Source: Pedobacter glucosidilyticus DSM 23534
Lineage (GTDB): Bacteria > Bacteroidota > Bacteroidia > Sphingobacteriales > Sphingobacteriaceae
Reading direction: 5' to 3'
NCBI RefSeq assembly: GCF_000425145.1
Contig: NZ_AULF01000003.1
Location: 124,001 to 188,000, forward strand
DNA: 64,000 bases
A model generated the notes under the pieces. The model did not search any database. It was not told where the DNA came from and worked only from the letters and a program-made list of their open reading frames with translations. Positions 20,701 through 28,365 of this stretch are shown here, piece after piece. Numbering within the stretch: position 1 is the stretch's first letter; each line of letters begins with the position of its first letter. The translations under genes and the position numbers were made by a program.

Positions 20701-20784
20701 TCCACTTATCTCTTTCTGTTGCGCAAAAACTTGCAAAGAGAACAAGACTAGTCCAAAAACACTCGCGATTAGTCTTTTTTTCAT
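17761..20784 (-). CDS. SusC/RagA TonB-dependent outer-membrane transporter (SusC1)
   Basis: 1007-residue TonB-dependent transporter. Signal peptide (MKKRLIASVFGLVLFSLQVFAQ), carboxypeptidase-regulatory-like domain (GVAVSLKGTSKAIQTNVDGNY, about 37-57), plug with QPLMIVDGIRVSN (about 178-190) and ADFNPEDIEDISILKGAAAAALYG, then a barrel ending in FSLGVTVGF. No STN domain. It starts a transcript with SusD1, two lipoproteins, GH18 and GHL10. The GCATAAAA...TTTTATGC palindrome and TTTTGCGTTTTTATGC motif lie about 100-125 bases upstream. The divergent barrel relative to SusC2 suggests a different cargo. Confidence 0.95.
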   Translation of the reverse strand: MKKRLIASVFGLVLFSLQVFAQQKEISGKVTDAGDGQPLPGVAVSLKGTSKAIQTNVDGNYKISVPENAVLVFSFVGMQTTERTVGASNVINVALSADTKVLGEVVVTALGIERDKRTLTYAVQTVKGDDLRDANQSNIINSLQGQIAGAQITSSGGSPGLPSEIILRGVSSLTGDNQPLMIVDGIRVSNASTNGTINRLADFNPEDIEDISILKGAAAAALYGIDAASGAIIITTKKGKTGAVQINGGYKSFVETVGKTPGQQKLFTTGIGGVFDERSTSSWGRKFRYDEPIYDNINRFFETGFVNDVNLNINGGTEKYNYYMSGNYRDGSSIIPNTGSERITFLLKGTAKLAKNLSLGGSANYISNNIKEGIVGGTSGGYANSIYNYPLRYDILRYEQPNGSPFYEYSDITGSDETLILSPMWNVMKNPRNTNTQRIVVNGNLDYKVNNWINLSYRIGQDFYNQTYSNITVEGTPGLLTGRLFENKGNYKFITNILNSTFDKNITKDLRATLILGGSSEYFESRTNAISGENFIVPGIYSVNNIDRNNLTVTEAFPRRRRYATYGDFKLDYKSMLTIGITGRNDWTSTLPEQNRSFYSPSYSASFTFSELFENRGTWYGKLRASYAKVGKDAPIYRTNTNLRQFLGVGGGYQNDPTGGNADLLPETTIENEYGAEFRILKNRLGIDVAYYDKESSNQIVTARVPLTTGFVIKAFNAGRLRNRGVEVSLNGSPIKGKNFNWDVTLNGWRNRSKMLEFPGQITVFPYTFGQPYTAAIAGSMIDMPVLGIIGTDYLKNEDGFTIIDNTGYPVINSQSSQLYIGNREPKLNLGLLNKFNYKAFTLSFLWDFRFGGDVYNATRLGMVSRGLAEDIGVYRDKMYVFNGVVQQADGSFIKNTREVALDFAFFTNRYTPVGTNFIETVNWARVRYITLGYSVPKKMAERLKVGRLSFEASAQNPILITNYSGGDPEVNSAGPNAGGGGGSTMGVDFGNIPLSRTFSLGVTVGF

Positions 20785-20880
20785 AATGTTAAATTTGATT
20801 GAGTAAAGTTCACGAATTAAGAATAATTGGCTGTTAATTAATTATTTATTGATTTTTACAATTGCTTTAAGCTAATATAA

Positions 20881-20947
20881 GCATAAAATTTTAATTTTGC
20901 GTTTTTATGCAATTTTATTTTTCCACACTGTAAAAAACCGCAAAAAC
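20881..20947 (-). promoter_or_regulatory. Candidate operators upstream of SusC1
   Basis: TTTTGCGTTTTTATGC lies at 20895-20910, inside a larger palindrome GCATAAAA (20881-20888)/TTTTATGC (20903-20910); ACCGCAAAAAC follows at 20937-20947. The site is about 100-125 bases from the SusC1 start. It shares the GCATAAAAACGCA form with the SusC2 site at 11,010-11,023. Confidence 0.5.
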
Positions 20948-20958
20948 AATCAGTTGAA

Positions 20959-20999
20959 TAAAAAAGCAGGCGAAGTCTGCCTGCTTCTTGTTTTTTTTA
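20959..20999 (-). terminator. Terminator after the T9SS cargo gene
   Basis: AAGCAGGC (20964-20971) and GCCTGCTT (20979-20986) form a perfect 8-bp stem with a 7-base loop, flanked by A-runs on one side and T-runs on the other, so it could work in both directions. It ends the GHL10/T9SS cargo transcript and insulates it from the SusC1 promoter. Confidence 0.75.
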
Positions 21000-21010
21000 C
21001 TGTATAGGTA

Positions 21011-22621
21011 TTACTGTTTTACAAATTTTATGGATTGTACTTCGTTTTGTAAGCTTATAACTTTAATAAAATAGATACCTGGCATCAAAGTGGATACATC
21101 AATACTAGTAAGTTCATCGGCTTTTCCTTTAATAAAATCTTGACCTACCATATTGTAAACGGTATAACTAGCTCCTTTTAAAGAAAGCGGTGTACTTAGG
21201 GTCAAAGTATTTTGAGCAGGATTAGGATAAATTTTAACAGCTAATTCATTTAAAACATTATTTACTACTCTAATCGTTGAGTATTCAACATCGCCATTTA
21301 AGTCGATTTGTTTTAAACGATAGTAGTGGGTACCTGCTGGCACTGTTTTATCTTCATAGCTATAATTAATTAAGGATGAAGAATTACCTTGTACAGCTTT
21401 AGAAGCAACAAAACCAATTGAGGCGAATTCCACTCCGTCTGTAGATCTTTGAACATCAAACCCCCTATTATTAGACTCAGAGGCAGTTGTCCAATTTAAT
21501 TTGCTAACGCCATTGGATAATCCAGCAGTAAATGAAGTTAAAGAAACTGGAAGGGTTGACGCAGTAGTATAAGCAGCCATACCATTATTACAAATTAAAT
21601 TATAGAAAGTATAAGTTCCATTACCGTTCTTTTTATAAGCAACATCCGCATAAGCATTTGTATTTTGATAAAATGTTAATGGAGCTGCTGCTGTCACATC
21701 ACTTAATTTGCCAGTTCCAACTTCTGTAACACCGTCTGTAGGTGGTGTCGTGAAATTTGTTATTTTATACAATTTAAAATCAAATCCTAGTCCTGTGGCA
21801 GCATTGTATGACCCTCCTATTACCGCACCTGAAACAGCTAAATACTTTTCTGAACCTTCTTGTATGTATTCTGTATTAGCGTAAATTTGATTGATTGCAG
21901 ACGAAGCTACCGCACTAGTGGAAGTAATCGTTCCAGTTGAAGCTATGGAAATTCTTCTTGCTTCAACACTTGGAGCATTTATCCATATATCCGATGATGA
22001 TGGAATAGCAGAAATAGAAGATCTTGCTTGACTAGCAGCTCCTAAGGTTACTGTATTATCAAGTGTAAATGTTACTCCATCTGTAGTTTTACAGATAAAT
22101 AATTTCGTGTTATTAGCTCCACTTAAATATATTACAGTATTTACTCCTGTACCAGTTACAGCAAAAGAATCTCCAACACGACCGGTTATCGAAATTGCAG
22201 ATGTAGTTGGTGCAGTATCTGATTCTGAAGCCCACCTATAAATGTAAATTGTTGCAGCATCTGTAACAGACGCTGGATTAGTCATATTACACGCATAAAT
22301 CACACCATCATCGGTAACTCTAATCTTAGTATATTTAAAACTTTGTGTCCAAGCTGGTGCCGTATTTAACACAGTTAGAGTTGATGGGCTACTCAATGCT
22401 CCAGTAGCAGGATTCAAGATACTGATTTTATTATTACGCTCAGGCAAATAAAGTTTATCTGTTACTTTATTATAGGCAATAGTTGTCTGTAAAGATGTAT
22501 TACCAATCAAAGCTCCCGTAGTTGTTGTAGCAAGAATTTCCCAATTTTTTGTTAAAGGTCCTTGACTGTAAGCATTTAAACTCCCAGCCAAAAGCAACAT
22601 ACAAAGTAATTTTTTTCTCAT
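21011..22621 (-). CDS. Secreted protein with type IX secretion sorting tail
   Basis: 536-residue exported protein: signal MRKKLLCMLLLAGSLNAYSQ, a long Ser/Thr/Ala-rich beta region (about 20-360) with propeller-like repeats, a fibronectin-like segment around LNWTTASESNNRGFDVQRSTDG (split by family variation, about 375-455), then a type A T9SS C-terminal domain: VKIYPNPAQNTLTLS, GASYTVYNMVGQ and GIYFIKV, ending KFVKQ. The tail directs export through the type IX system and surface attachment. No catalytic motif is seen. It lies 47 bases after the T9SS GHL10 gene and is likely cotranscribed; a surface adhesion or substrate-capture role is an inference. Confidence 0.8.
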   Translation of the reverse strand: MRKKLLCMLLLAGSLNAYSQGPLTKNWEILATTTTGALIGNTSLQTTIAYNKVTDKLYLPERNNKISILNPATGALSSPSTLTVLNTAPAWTQSFKYTKIRVTDDGVIYACNMTNPASVTDAATIYIYRWASESDTAPTTSAISITGRVGDSFAVTGTGVNTVIYLSGANNTKLFICKTTDGVTFTLDNTVTLGAASQARSSISAIPSSSDIWINAPSVEARRISIASTGTITSTSAVASSAINQIYANTEYIQEGSEKYLAVSGAVIGGSYNAATGLGFDFKLYKITNFTTPPTDGVTEVGTGKLSDVTAAAPLTFYQNTNAYADVAYKKNGNGTYTFYNLICNNGMAAYTTASTLPVSLTSFTAGLSNGVSKLNWTTASESNNRGFDVQRSTDGVEFASIGFVASKAVQGNSSSLINYSYEDKTVPAGTHYYRLKQIDLNGDVEYSTIRVVNNVLNELAVKIYPNPAQNTLTLSTPLSLKGASYTVYNMVGQDFIKGKADELTSIDVSTLMPGIYFIKVISLQNEVQSIKFVKQ

Positions 22622-22668
22622 AATAATAATTTTTAAGTGATATAGTTGGATTAATTTTCTTTTAACAT

Positions 22669-24462
22669 TTATTGAATAATTATTTTAGAACGCTCTATCA
22701 AACCTTTCCCTTGTATATATAAAATATATAAGCCTGATTGCAGATTTACATTTAGCAAGAAACTGGATTGCCTTCTCGTAGATAAAGATTCCTCAAATAC
22801 TTTTCTTCCTGTTAAATCCGCAATGGATACCGCTATCTCATCTTCTTTGTAGGTATCAGGAAAAACCAAATGAACTTGATTTTGTGTAATTGGGTTAGGA
22901 TAAATCTTAACGACTTGATGATTAATTTCTTGTTCGCCTGGTAAGCTGGTGGTTAGAGTTGAAACGATATTAGACCCAATACTTTCATTATGAAAACGAT
23001 CTAAGGCTGTTACTTGATAATGATAATTCCCATTACCTATGGTTTTATCGGCAAATCTACCCGCACCAGCAGGTACTATAGCTAAAATATTTGCTGCATT
23101 TGTTAAATCGATGGTAGCGTTTAAAGACCTATATACCACAATTTGCTTTACCTTATCAAACTCTCCTAAACTATTCTGATTGGGTAAAGACCAATTTAAC
23201 ACCAAAGAATCTGCTCCAAACTTAGCCCCTTGTAGATTAGCAACCGCTTGCGGGGCTACATTATCTTTCCAAGGCATTAAAGGCAATAGTGCTTTTGTAT
23301 TGTAGAAACGTAGTCTTAAAGAATCTCTAAAATTAAGCCTTGTGGTACTTAACAAGCTGTTGGTATTATAGAACACTTCGCCATAAACATTAGCAAAACT
23401 TCTGTTTAATCTAATTTGGTTCGGTATCTCTGATCGCTGTGTCCAATTTGTTCCTTGGGTAGCATCATTAACTTTATAACCAGCCATACCAATATAGATA
23501 TGTCTTCCGGCAGCATTATTATTCCACCATGGTACTATACGACTATAATCTGCACCGGGCTGCCCTATATACCAATATACCTGCGGAGTTAAATAGTCAA
23601 CCCATCCTTCAGCAATCCATTTTTTAGAATCAGCATATAATTGCGAATAATGTTGTAGGCCGGAAGTTGGTGTTCCAATATCTGGGTTGCTACTGTTTCT
23701 ATAGATACCAGATGGCGACACCCCGAACTTAACCCAGGGCTTAGCTGCGTTAATCAATTGGTATACTCCTTGTATCAGAAGGTTCACATTATCTCTTCTC
23801 CAATCATCCCTGTTAGTAAAACCTCTAGCATGATTCTGAAAAGTAACATCATCATTAAAAGTAGCATTAGGGTAAAAATAATCATCAAAGTGTATCCCAT
23901 CCACATCATATCGGTTAACAATATCCGAGATAACAGTATTGATGTAAGTTCTAACCTCAGGTAAACCAGGGTCTAGCGTTCTTAAATTACCAGCTTGTAA
24001 CAGCCATTCGGGATGCCTTCTAGCCACATGGTTAGCAGCAAAACTATTGATTGTATTAACATTACTAATCGCCCGGTATGGGTTCAACCAAGCATGAAGC
24101 TCCATCCCTCTTTTCTTACACTCTTCTATAGCAAATTGTAAAGGATCCCAAAAAGGAGAAGGCGCAAGCCCTTGCGTTCCAGTCAAATCGGCAGACCAAG
24201 GTTCAATGGTACTTGCATATAAAGCGTCACACTGACTTCTTACTTGCAGGTATATCACATTTATACCCGTTGCTTGATGATGATTTAAAATATTGATTAA
24301 TGCACTTTTTTGCTGAGCAACAGATTGTGTCCTAACAGGCCAATCTATATTAGAAAAGGTTGTAAGCCATGCCCCCCTAAGCCCTCTCTTTGTACTGTTT
24401 TGAGCAAAAGCAGCATTTAAATTTATAACAAAAAGGAATAGCAAAGTAAATCTTATCACCAT
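22669..24462 (-). CDS. GHL10-type glycosidase (DUF187) with T9SS tail
   Basis: 597-residue paralogue of the protein at 11,024-12,532. Signal peptide, then GLRGAWLTTFSNIDWPVRT, NVIYLQVRSQCDALYAST, GMELHAWLNPYRA and YDVDGIHFDDYFYPN (about 190-204), all shared with the paralogue; WVDYLTPQVYWYIGQ is the late-barrel motif. A fibronectin-like domain (about 410-500) is followed by a type A T9SS tail (VKIYPNPITQNQVHLVFP, VSIADLTGRKVF, GLYILYIQGKG). Thus this copy is predicted to be secreted or cell-surface bound, acting on polymer outside the cell. Motif copies directly upstream link it to the SusCD units. Exact cleavage specificity is unknown. Confidence 0.88.
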   Translation of the reverse strand: MVIRFTLLFLFVINLNAAFAQNSTKRGLRGAWLTTFSNIDWPVRTQSVAQQKSALINILNHHQATGINVIYLQVRSQCDALYASTIEPWSADLTGTQGLAPSPFWDPLQFAIEECKKRGMELHAWLNPYRAISNVNTINSFAANHVARRHPEWLLQAGNLRTLDPGLPEVRTYINTVISDIVNRYDVDGIHFDDYFYPNATFNDDVTFQNHARGFTNRDDWRRDNVNLLIQGVYQLINAAKPWVKFGVSPSGIYRNSSNPDIGTPTSGLQHYSQLYADSKKWIAEGWVDYLTPQVYWYIGQPGADYSRIVPWWNNNAAGRHIYIGMAGYKVNDATQGTNWTQRSEIPNQIRLNRSFANVYGEVFYNTNSLLSTTRLNFRDSLRLRFYNTKALLPLMPWKDNVAPQAVANLQGAKFGADSLVLNWSLPNQNSLGEFDKVKQIVVYRSLNATIDLTNAANILAIVPAGAGRFADKTIGNGNYHYQVTALDRFHNESIGSNIVSTLTTSLPGEQEINHQVVKIYPNPITQNQVHLVFPDTYKEDEIAVSIADLTGRKVFEESLSTRRQSSFLLNVNLQSGLYILYIQGKGLIERSKIIIQ

Positions 24463-24548
24463 ATTTTGCGTTTTCTTACGTAATATTAAGAAAAAATAAA
24501 TTTAAAAACGCAAATTATTGCAAATAAATTTATATAAAAACGCAAAAA
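24463..24548 (-). promoter_or_regulatory. Candidate operators upstream of T9SS GHL10 gene
   Basis: Three copies of the core: TTTTGCGTTTT (24464-24474, almost touching the start codon), TAAAAACGCAAAT (24503-24515) and TATAAAAACGCAAAAAC (24533-24549). The last overlaps the AMP nucleosidase terminator stem. Spacing and sequence match the sites at the other three units of the locus. Confidence 0.5.
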
Positions 24549-24577
24549 CCCGTAAAATACTTACTTTACGGGTTTTT
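24544..24577 (-). terminator. Terminator of the AMP nucleosidase region
   Basis: AAAAACCCGTAAA (24544-24556) and TTTACGGGTTTTT (24565-24577) form a perfect 13-bp stem with an 8-base loop and a T-run on either strand. It follows the duplicated AMP nucleosidase 3' end and was probably that gene's original terminator before the 188-codon gene was inserted. Confidence 0.85.
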
Positions 24578-24596
24578 CTAAATATATAGATAGCCA

Positions 24597-24694
24597 AATC
24601 CTTAAAACTTTAGATGCTTAACCGTTAATCCGTTGTTGATTAATTGTTTTAAAGAGTCTATACCTATTTTTAAATGAGATTCTACATGTTTTAC
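24597..24694 (-). repeat. Duplicated 3' end of the AMP nucleosidase gene (copy A)
   Basis: These 98 bases are identical to 25,492-25,589, which contain the last 93 coding bases including the stop codon of the AMP nucleosidase gene and 5 bases beyond. The match stops sharply on both sides. The two copies are 895 bases apart and bracket the 188-codon gene, as expected when a small DNA unit integrates at the 3' end of a host gene and restores it. Confidence 0.9.
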
Positions 24695-24719
24695 TGACTT
24701 TCCGTTAAAATAATAAATC

Positions 24720-25286
24720 TCAAATCAGCATATCATCGAATTGAGTTAGATGGGTAAATAAATAGTTTATAACTCTGGCTTCACCTAAATTAAATGGGTC
24801 TACTGAATAATTAGGAATTTTTACTTTTAATATTTCTTCTGGGATTAGAACATGCTTTGGATATATACTTTTAAAAAGTTCAAGCACTTGATGAAATTGC
24901 TCATGTTCCCAAGGACATTTACACCAAAAAGCCCTTACTCCATGAGGAGGTTCTATAGTCATAAAAAAATAAGCTGGAAATATTGGGCTTACACATATCA
25001 ATAAAATAAGCGAGGGCATCAATCTGATTTGTATATGAAAACATCCATTATATTTAGCAGGCGTAGAATAATCTGAAAAACCAATTCCCATCTTATCCAA
25101 ATTTTCTTTAAATAAATTCCATTGTGACCAATCGCTGCCTGATTTTTCTAATTTTTGCATTAAGGATTTGTACTCTACGGTTTCATACATTACCTCCCAA
25201 TCAAATACCTCATTCAAACCTTTAGGGTAATAATAGCTGATGCATCCCTTAATCTTTTCAAGCAATTGCTCGTTTTCTTTCTCCAT
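24720..25286 (-). CDS. Hypothetical protein, inserted accessory gene
   Basis: 188-residue protein not assigned to a family. No signal peptide; acidic N-terminal helix (MEKENEQLLEKIKGC), aromatic-rich middle (GSDWSQWNLFKENLDKMG), one hydrophobic stretch (SLILLICVSPIFPAYFF, about 91-107) and a Cys/Trp-rich segment FWCKCPWEHEQFHQVLELF. The size, charge pattern and isolation resemble orphan immunity-type proteins of polymorphic toxin systems, but I see no diagnostic motif and this is only a suggestion. It lies between two identical copies of the AMP nucleosidase 3' end, so it was acquired by insertion. It has its own 200-bp A/T-rich leader (25,287-25,491). Confidence 0.6.
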   Translation of the reverse strand: MEKENEQLLEKIKGCISYYYPKGLNEVFDWEVMYETVEYKSLMQKLEKSGSDWSQWNLFKENLDKMGIGFSDYSTPAKYNGCFHIQIRLMPSLILLICVSPIFPAYFFMTIEPPHGVRAFWCKCPWEHEQFHQVLELFKSIYPKHVLIPEEILKVKIPNYSVDPFNLGEARVINYLFTHLTQFDDMLI

Positions 25287-25491
25287 AGCTAGATAATTTA
25301 AAACTATTTATTTCATTCTGTTAAAATAAGTTTAAAACATATATTTTAAAAAATCCCTTAACCTTATCAGATACAAACATATTGGTTTGTAAAATTATCT
25401 TTATCACAATTTAAATAAACATCATAAAACTACTTTAACAGACGATACCCTCGGATACTTAACAGGATTTCTAACCATTCTGATAGAAATC

Positions 25492-25589
25492 AATCCTTAA
25501 AACTTTAGATGCTTAACCGTTAATCCGTTGTTGATTAATTGTTTTAAAGAGTCTATACCTATTTTTAAATGAGATTCTACATGTTTTAC
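25492..25589 (-). repeat. 98-bp direct repeat, copy B (within AMP nucleosidase gene)
   Basis: Native or restored 3' end of the AMP nucleosidase gene, identical over 98 bases to 24,597-24,694. Complete identity of coding and stop-flanking bases implies a recent event or ongoing recombination between the copies. Confidence 0.9.
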
Positions 25590-26351
25590 AGCTGTTTGTG
25601 AGGCATCTGCTTCTGCGGTTTTAACACCTTCCGGAATCATGGGTTGGTCTGATACCAGTAAGATAGCTCCGGTTGGAATTTTGTTAGCAAAGCCAGTTGT
25701 AAATATGGTAGCTGTCTCCATGTCAATAGCCATAGCCCTCAAACCTTTCAAGTACTTTTTAAACTCTCTGTCATGCTCCCAAACCCTTCTGTTGGTAGTA
25801 TAAACGGTTCCCGTCCAATAGTCTCTAGAGTGGTCTCTTATGGTAGTAGAAATAGCTTTCTGCAAAGCAAAAGCAGGTAATGCTGGTACTTCTGCCGGCA
25901 GATAATCGTTAGAAGTTCCTTCTCCTCTAATGGCAGCAATAGGAAGAATCAAATCCCCTATTTGATTCTTCTTTTTTAAACCACCGCATTTACCTAAAAA
26001 AACTACTGCTTTGGGTTTTATGGCAGTTAATAAATCCATCATGGTAGCCGCTAAGGCACTCCCCATCCCAAAATTGATAATGGTAATACCATCTGCAGTT
26101 ACGCTTTGCATAGGTTTGTCTAAACCATATATGGGCGCTCCATCATGCCAATCAGCAAATAGCTGTACATATTTAGAAAAATTAGTCAGGATAATATAAT
26201 CTCCAAATTCATCTAATGCTCTGCCTGTATAGCGTGGCAACCAGTTTTTCACGATATCATCTTTAGATTTTAGTCCAACTTTTACCGGACTATTTACTTC
26301 ATGTTGTGGTACCTTAACTGTTTTCTTTTTCACGTCTTTCTCTTCGTTCAT
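25497..26351 (-). CDS. AMP nucleosidase
   Basis: Cytoplasmic phosphorylase-superfamily enzyme predicted to hydrolyse AMP to adenine and ribose 5-phosphate. The 284-residue protein has the nucleoside-phosphorylase fold: TIINFGMGSALAATMMDLL (about 90-108), VVFLGKCGGLKKK and the purine/ribose-binding AIDMETATIFTTGFAN with its MET motif, then LLVSDQPM. The short Lys-rich N-terminus and the length match the Bacteroidota form rather than the 480-residue E. coli Amn. The last 31 codons are duplicated downstream. It is separated from clpX by a terminator, so it has its own promoter. Confidence 0.88.
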   Translation of the reverse strand: MNEEKDVKKKTVKVPQHEVNSPVKVGLKSKDDIVKNWLPRYTGRALDEFGDYIILTNFSKYVQLFADWHDGAPIYGLDKPMQSVTADGITIINFGMGSALAATMMDLLTAIKPKAVVFLGKCGGLKKKNQIGDLILPIAAIRGEGTSNDYLPAEVPALPAFALQKAISTTIRDHSRDYWTGTVYTTNRRVWEHDREFKKYLKGLRAMAIDMETATIFTTGFANKIPTGAILLVSDQPMIPEGVKTAEADASQTAVKHVESHLKIGIDSLKQLINNGLTVKHLKF

Positions 26352-26385
26352 AAATTTCTTTTTTAATTATAACCATGGTTGATAA

Positions 26386-26418
26386 CAAAAACGCCCCGTG
26401 ATATTTGTCCGGGGCGCT
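26386..26418 (-). terminator. clpX terminator
   Basis: CGCCCCG (26392-26398) pairs with CGGGGCG (26410-26416) around an 11-base loop, followed in the minus direction by a run of U from the AAAAA at 26,387-26,391. It ends the clpP-clpX transcript. This G+C-rich stem stands out in an A+T-rich region. Confidence 0.8.
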
Positions 26419-26422
26419 TCAA

Positions 26423-27664
26423 TTATGCAACTTTTAATTTTTTGAGATCTGATTTTTCAAATTTCTCCCGGGCATAATCCATGTCTATCAATAAAGTTTT
26501 CGACTTCTGCTTCTGTGATGGTATTTCAAACATCGCATCAATCATGATGGCTTCGCAAATAGATCTTAAACCACGAGCCCCCAACTTAAACTCTAAAGCT
26601 TTATCTACAATAAACTCATAAACTTCTTTGGTAAACTCTAAACTGATATCCTCATACTCAAACAGTTTTTTATACTGTTTAATCAATGAATTTTTAGGCT
26701 CTGTTAAAATGTTTAATAAAGTTTCTCTATCTAAAGGATTAAGATAAGTTAATACGGGCACCCTTCCTATCAACTCTGGTATCATCCCAAAAGATTTTAA
26801 ATCTTGCGGTGTGATGTATTTATACAGATTTTCTAGATCTACCTCACTATCTTCCGTTTTAATTTTATAGCCTACAGTTTGTGTTCTTAAACGATTGGCA
26901 ATTTTCTTTTCGATACCGTCAAAAGCACCTCCGCAAATAAATAGAATGTTATTGGTATTTACCGGAATCATTTTTTGGTCAGGATGCTTACGACCGCCCT
27001 GAGGAGGTACATTTACAATAGTACCTTCCAATATTTTTAACAAGGCCTGTTGCACACCTTCACCAGAAACATCTCTGGTGATGGATGGATTGTCGCTTTT
27101 ACGAGCTACTTTATCAACCTCATCAATATACACAATCCCTCTTTCTGCCGCAGCTACATCATAGTCGGCAGCTTGTAGCAAGCGGGTTAAGATGCTCTCC
27201 ACATCTTCACCAACATAACCAGCTTCGGTTAAAACTGTAGCATCACAAATACAAAAAGGTACATTTAAAATTTTGGCAATAGTTTTGGCTAACAATGTTT
27301 TACCTGTACCTGTCTCGCCCACCATCATGATGTTAGATTTTTCAATCTCTATCTCATCTTTACCAATCTTTTGATTTAACCTTTTGTAATGGTTATAAAC
27401 CGCAACGGCCAATACTTTTTTAGCACTATCCTGCCCTATTACATATTGGTCTATATGGCTTTTTATTTCTTGTGGTTTTAATAAAGTAAGGGTGGCATGT
27501 GCATTTTTACCTTTTCTTAGGGTAAATTCTTCTGCCAGAATATCATTAGCCTGTGCCACGCATTTATCACAAATGTGCGCATCCAATCCGGCAATAAGCA
27601 TTAAAGAATCCTGCTTACCAGCACCACAGAAAGAGCATTTGATATCTTTTTGATTTTTACTCAT
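26423..27664 (-). CDS. clpX: ATP-dependent Clp protease ATP-binding subunit ClpX
   Basis: AAA+ unfoldase that feeds substrates to ClpP, 413 residues. It has an N-terminal C4 zinc-binding domain (CSFCGAG and CDKC, about 10-35), Walker A GETGTGKT (about 118-125), pore loop GYVGEDVES, Walker [10 protein letters not shown], and sensor/arginine-finger region [13 protein letters not shown]. The ClpP-docking loop, IGF in E. coli, reads VGY here ([11 protein letters not shown]), a difference also expected in relatives. The start codon overlaps the clpP stop by one base (TAATG), giving translational coupling. Confidence 0.98.
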   Translation of the reverse strand: MSKNQKDIKCSFCGAGKQDSLMLIAGLDAHICDKCVAQANDILAEEFTLRKGKNAHATLTLLKPQEIKSHIDQYVIGQDSAKKVLAVAVYNHYKRLNQKIGKDEIEIEKSNIMMVGETGTGKTLLAKTIAKILNVPFCICDATVLTEAGYVGEDVESILTRLLQAADYDVAAAERGIVYIDEVDKVARKSDNPSITRDVSGEGVQQALLKILEGTIVNVPPQGGRKHPDQKMIPVNTNNILFICGGAFDGIEKKIANRLRTQTVGYKIKTEDSEVDLENLYKYITPQDLKSFGMIPELIGRVPVLTYLNPLDRETLLNILTEPKNSLIKQYKKLFEYEDISLEFTKEVYEFIVDKALEFKLGARGLRSICEAIMIDAMFEIPSQKQKSKTLLIDMDYAREKFEKSDLKKLKVA

Positions 27665-28365
27665 TATTGTTTATTTGAATTTACGCTTAACACTTCATCA
27701 ATCATTCCAAATTCTTTGGCCTCATCTGCTTTCATCCAGTAATCACGGTCTGATGCTTTCTCTACCCACTCATAAGTTTGACCAGAATGTTTAGAAATGA
27801 TGTCATAAAGTTCTTTTTTAAGCTTTAGCATTTCTCTTAAATTGATTTCCATATCTGAAGCCACACCTTGCGCCCCACCAGATGGCTGATGAATCATGAT
27901 ACGGGCATGAGGTAAAGCAGCTCTTTTACCTTTTGCACCAGCACACATCAATACTGCACCCATAGAAGCTGCCATACCTGTACAAATGGTTGCCACATCC
28001 GGAGATATAAATTGCATGGTATCATAAATACCTAAACCAGCATATACAGAACCTCCTGGCGAGTTGATGTATATCTGAATATCACGTTTAGCATCTGTAG
28101 ATTGTAAGAACAACAACTGTGCTTGAATGATATTGGCATTTTGATCATATACGGCATCACCTAAGAAAATGATACGATCCATCATCAATCTCGAAAAAAC
28201 ATCCATCTGAGCAACATTTAACTGGCGCTCTTCTATGATATAAGGTGTCATGGATTTCGGCATCATGATCCCCTCTACATTATTGATGTATTTATCTACA
28301 TGCATACCACCTATCCTGTGGTGCTTAACGGCATATTTACGGAACTCGTTTTTATCTATATTCAT
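27664..28365 (-). CDS. clpP: ATP-dependent Clp protease proteolytic subunit ClpP
   Basis: Serine peptidase that forms the tetradecameric barrel of ClpXP. The catalytic Ser is in GMAASMGAVL (about 127-136), His in MIHQPSGGAQG (about 152-162) and Asp in SDRDYWM near the C-terminus. At 233 residues it is longer than the E. coli mature form because of an N-terminal extension (MNIDKNEFRKYAVKHHRI) that is usual in this phylum. It is the first gene of the clpPX unit, about 280 bases downstream of trigger factor and separated from it by a hairpin. Confidence 0.97.
   Translation of the reverse strand: MNIDKNEFRKYAVKHHRIGGMHVDKYINNVEGIMMPKSMTPYIIEERQLNVAQMDVFSRLMMDRIIFLGDAVYDQNANIIQAQLLFLQSTDAKRDIQIYINSPGGSVYAGLGIYDTMQFISPDVATICTGMAASMGAVLMCAGAKGKRAALPHARIMIHQPSGGAQGVASDMEINLREMLKLKKELYDIISKHSGQTYEWVEKASDRDYWMKADEAKEFGMIDEVLSVNSNKQ

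Noticed and set aside
1-24462. Chitin utilisation locus
   Set aside because: GH18 alone would allow it, but MurQ, NagZ motif and GHL10 paralogues point to murein; kept as an alternative in the main finding.
24720-25286. 188-codon gene as part of a prophage or insertion sequence
   Set aside because: No transposase, integrase or terminal inverted repeats; only the 98-bp host-gene duplication marks its borders.
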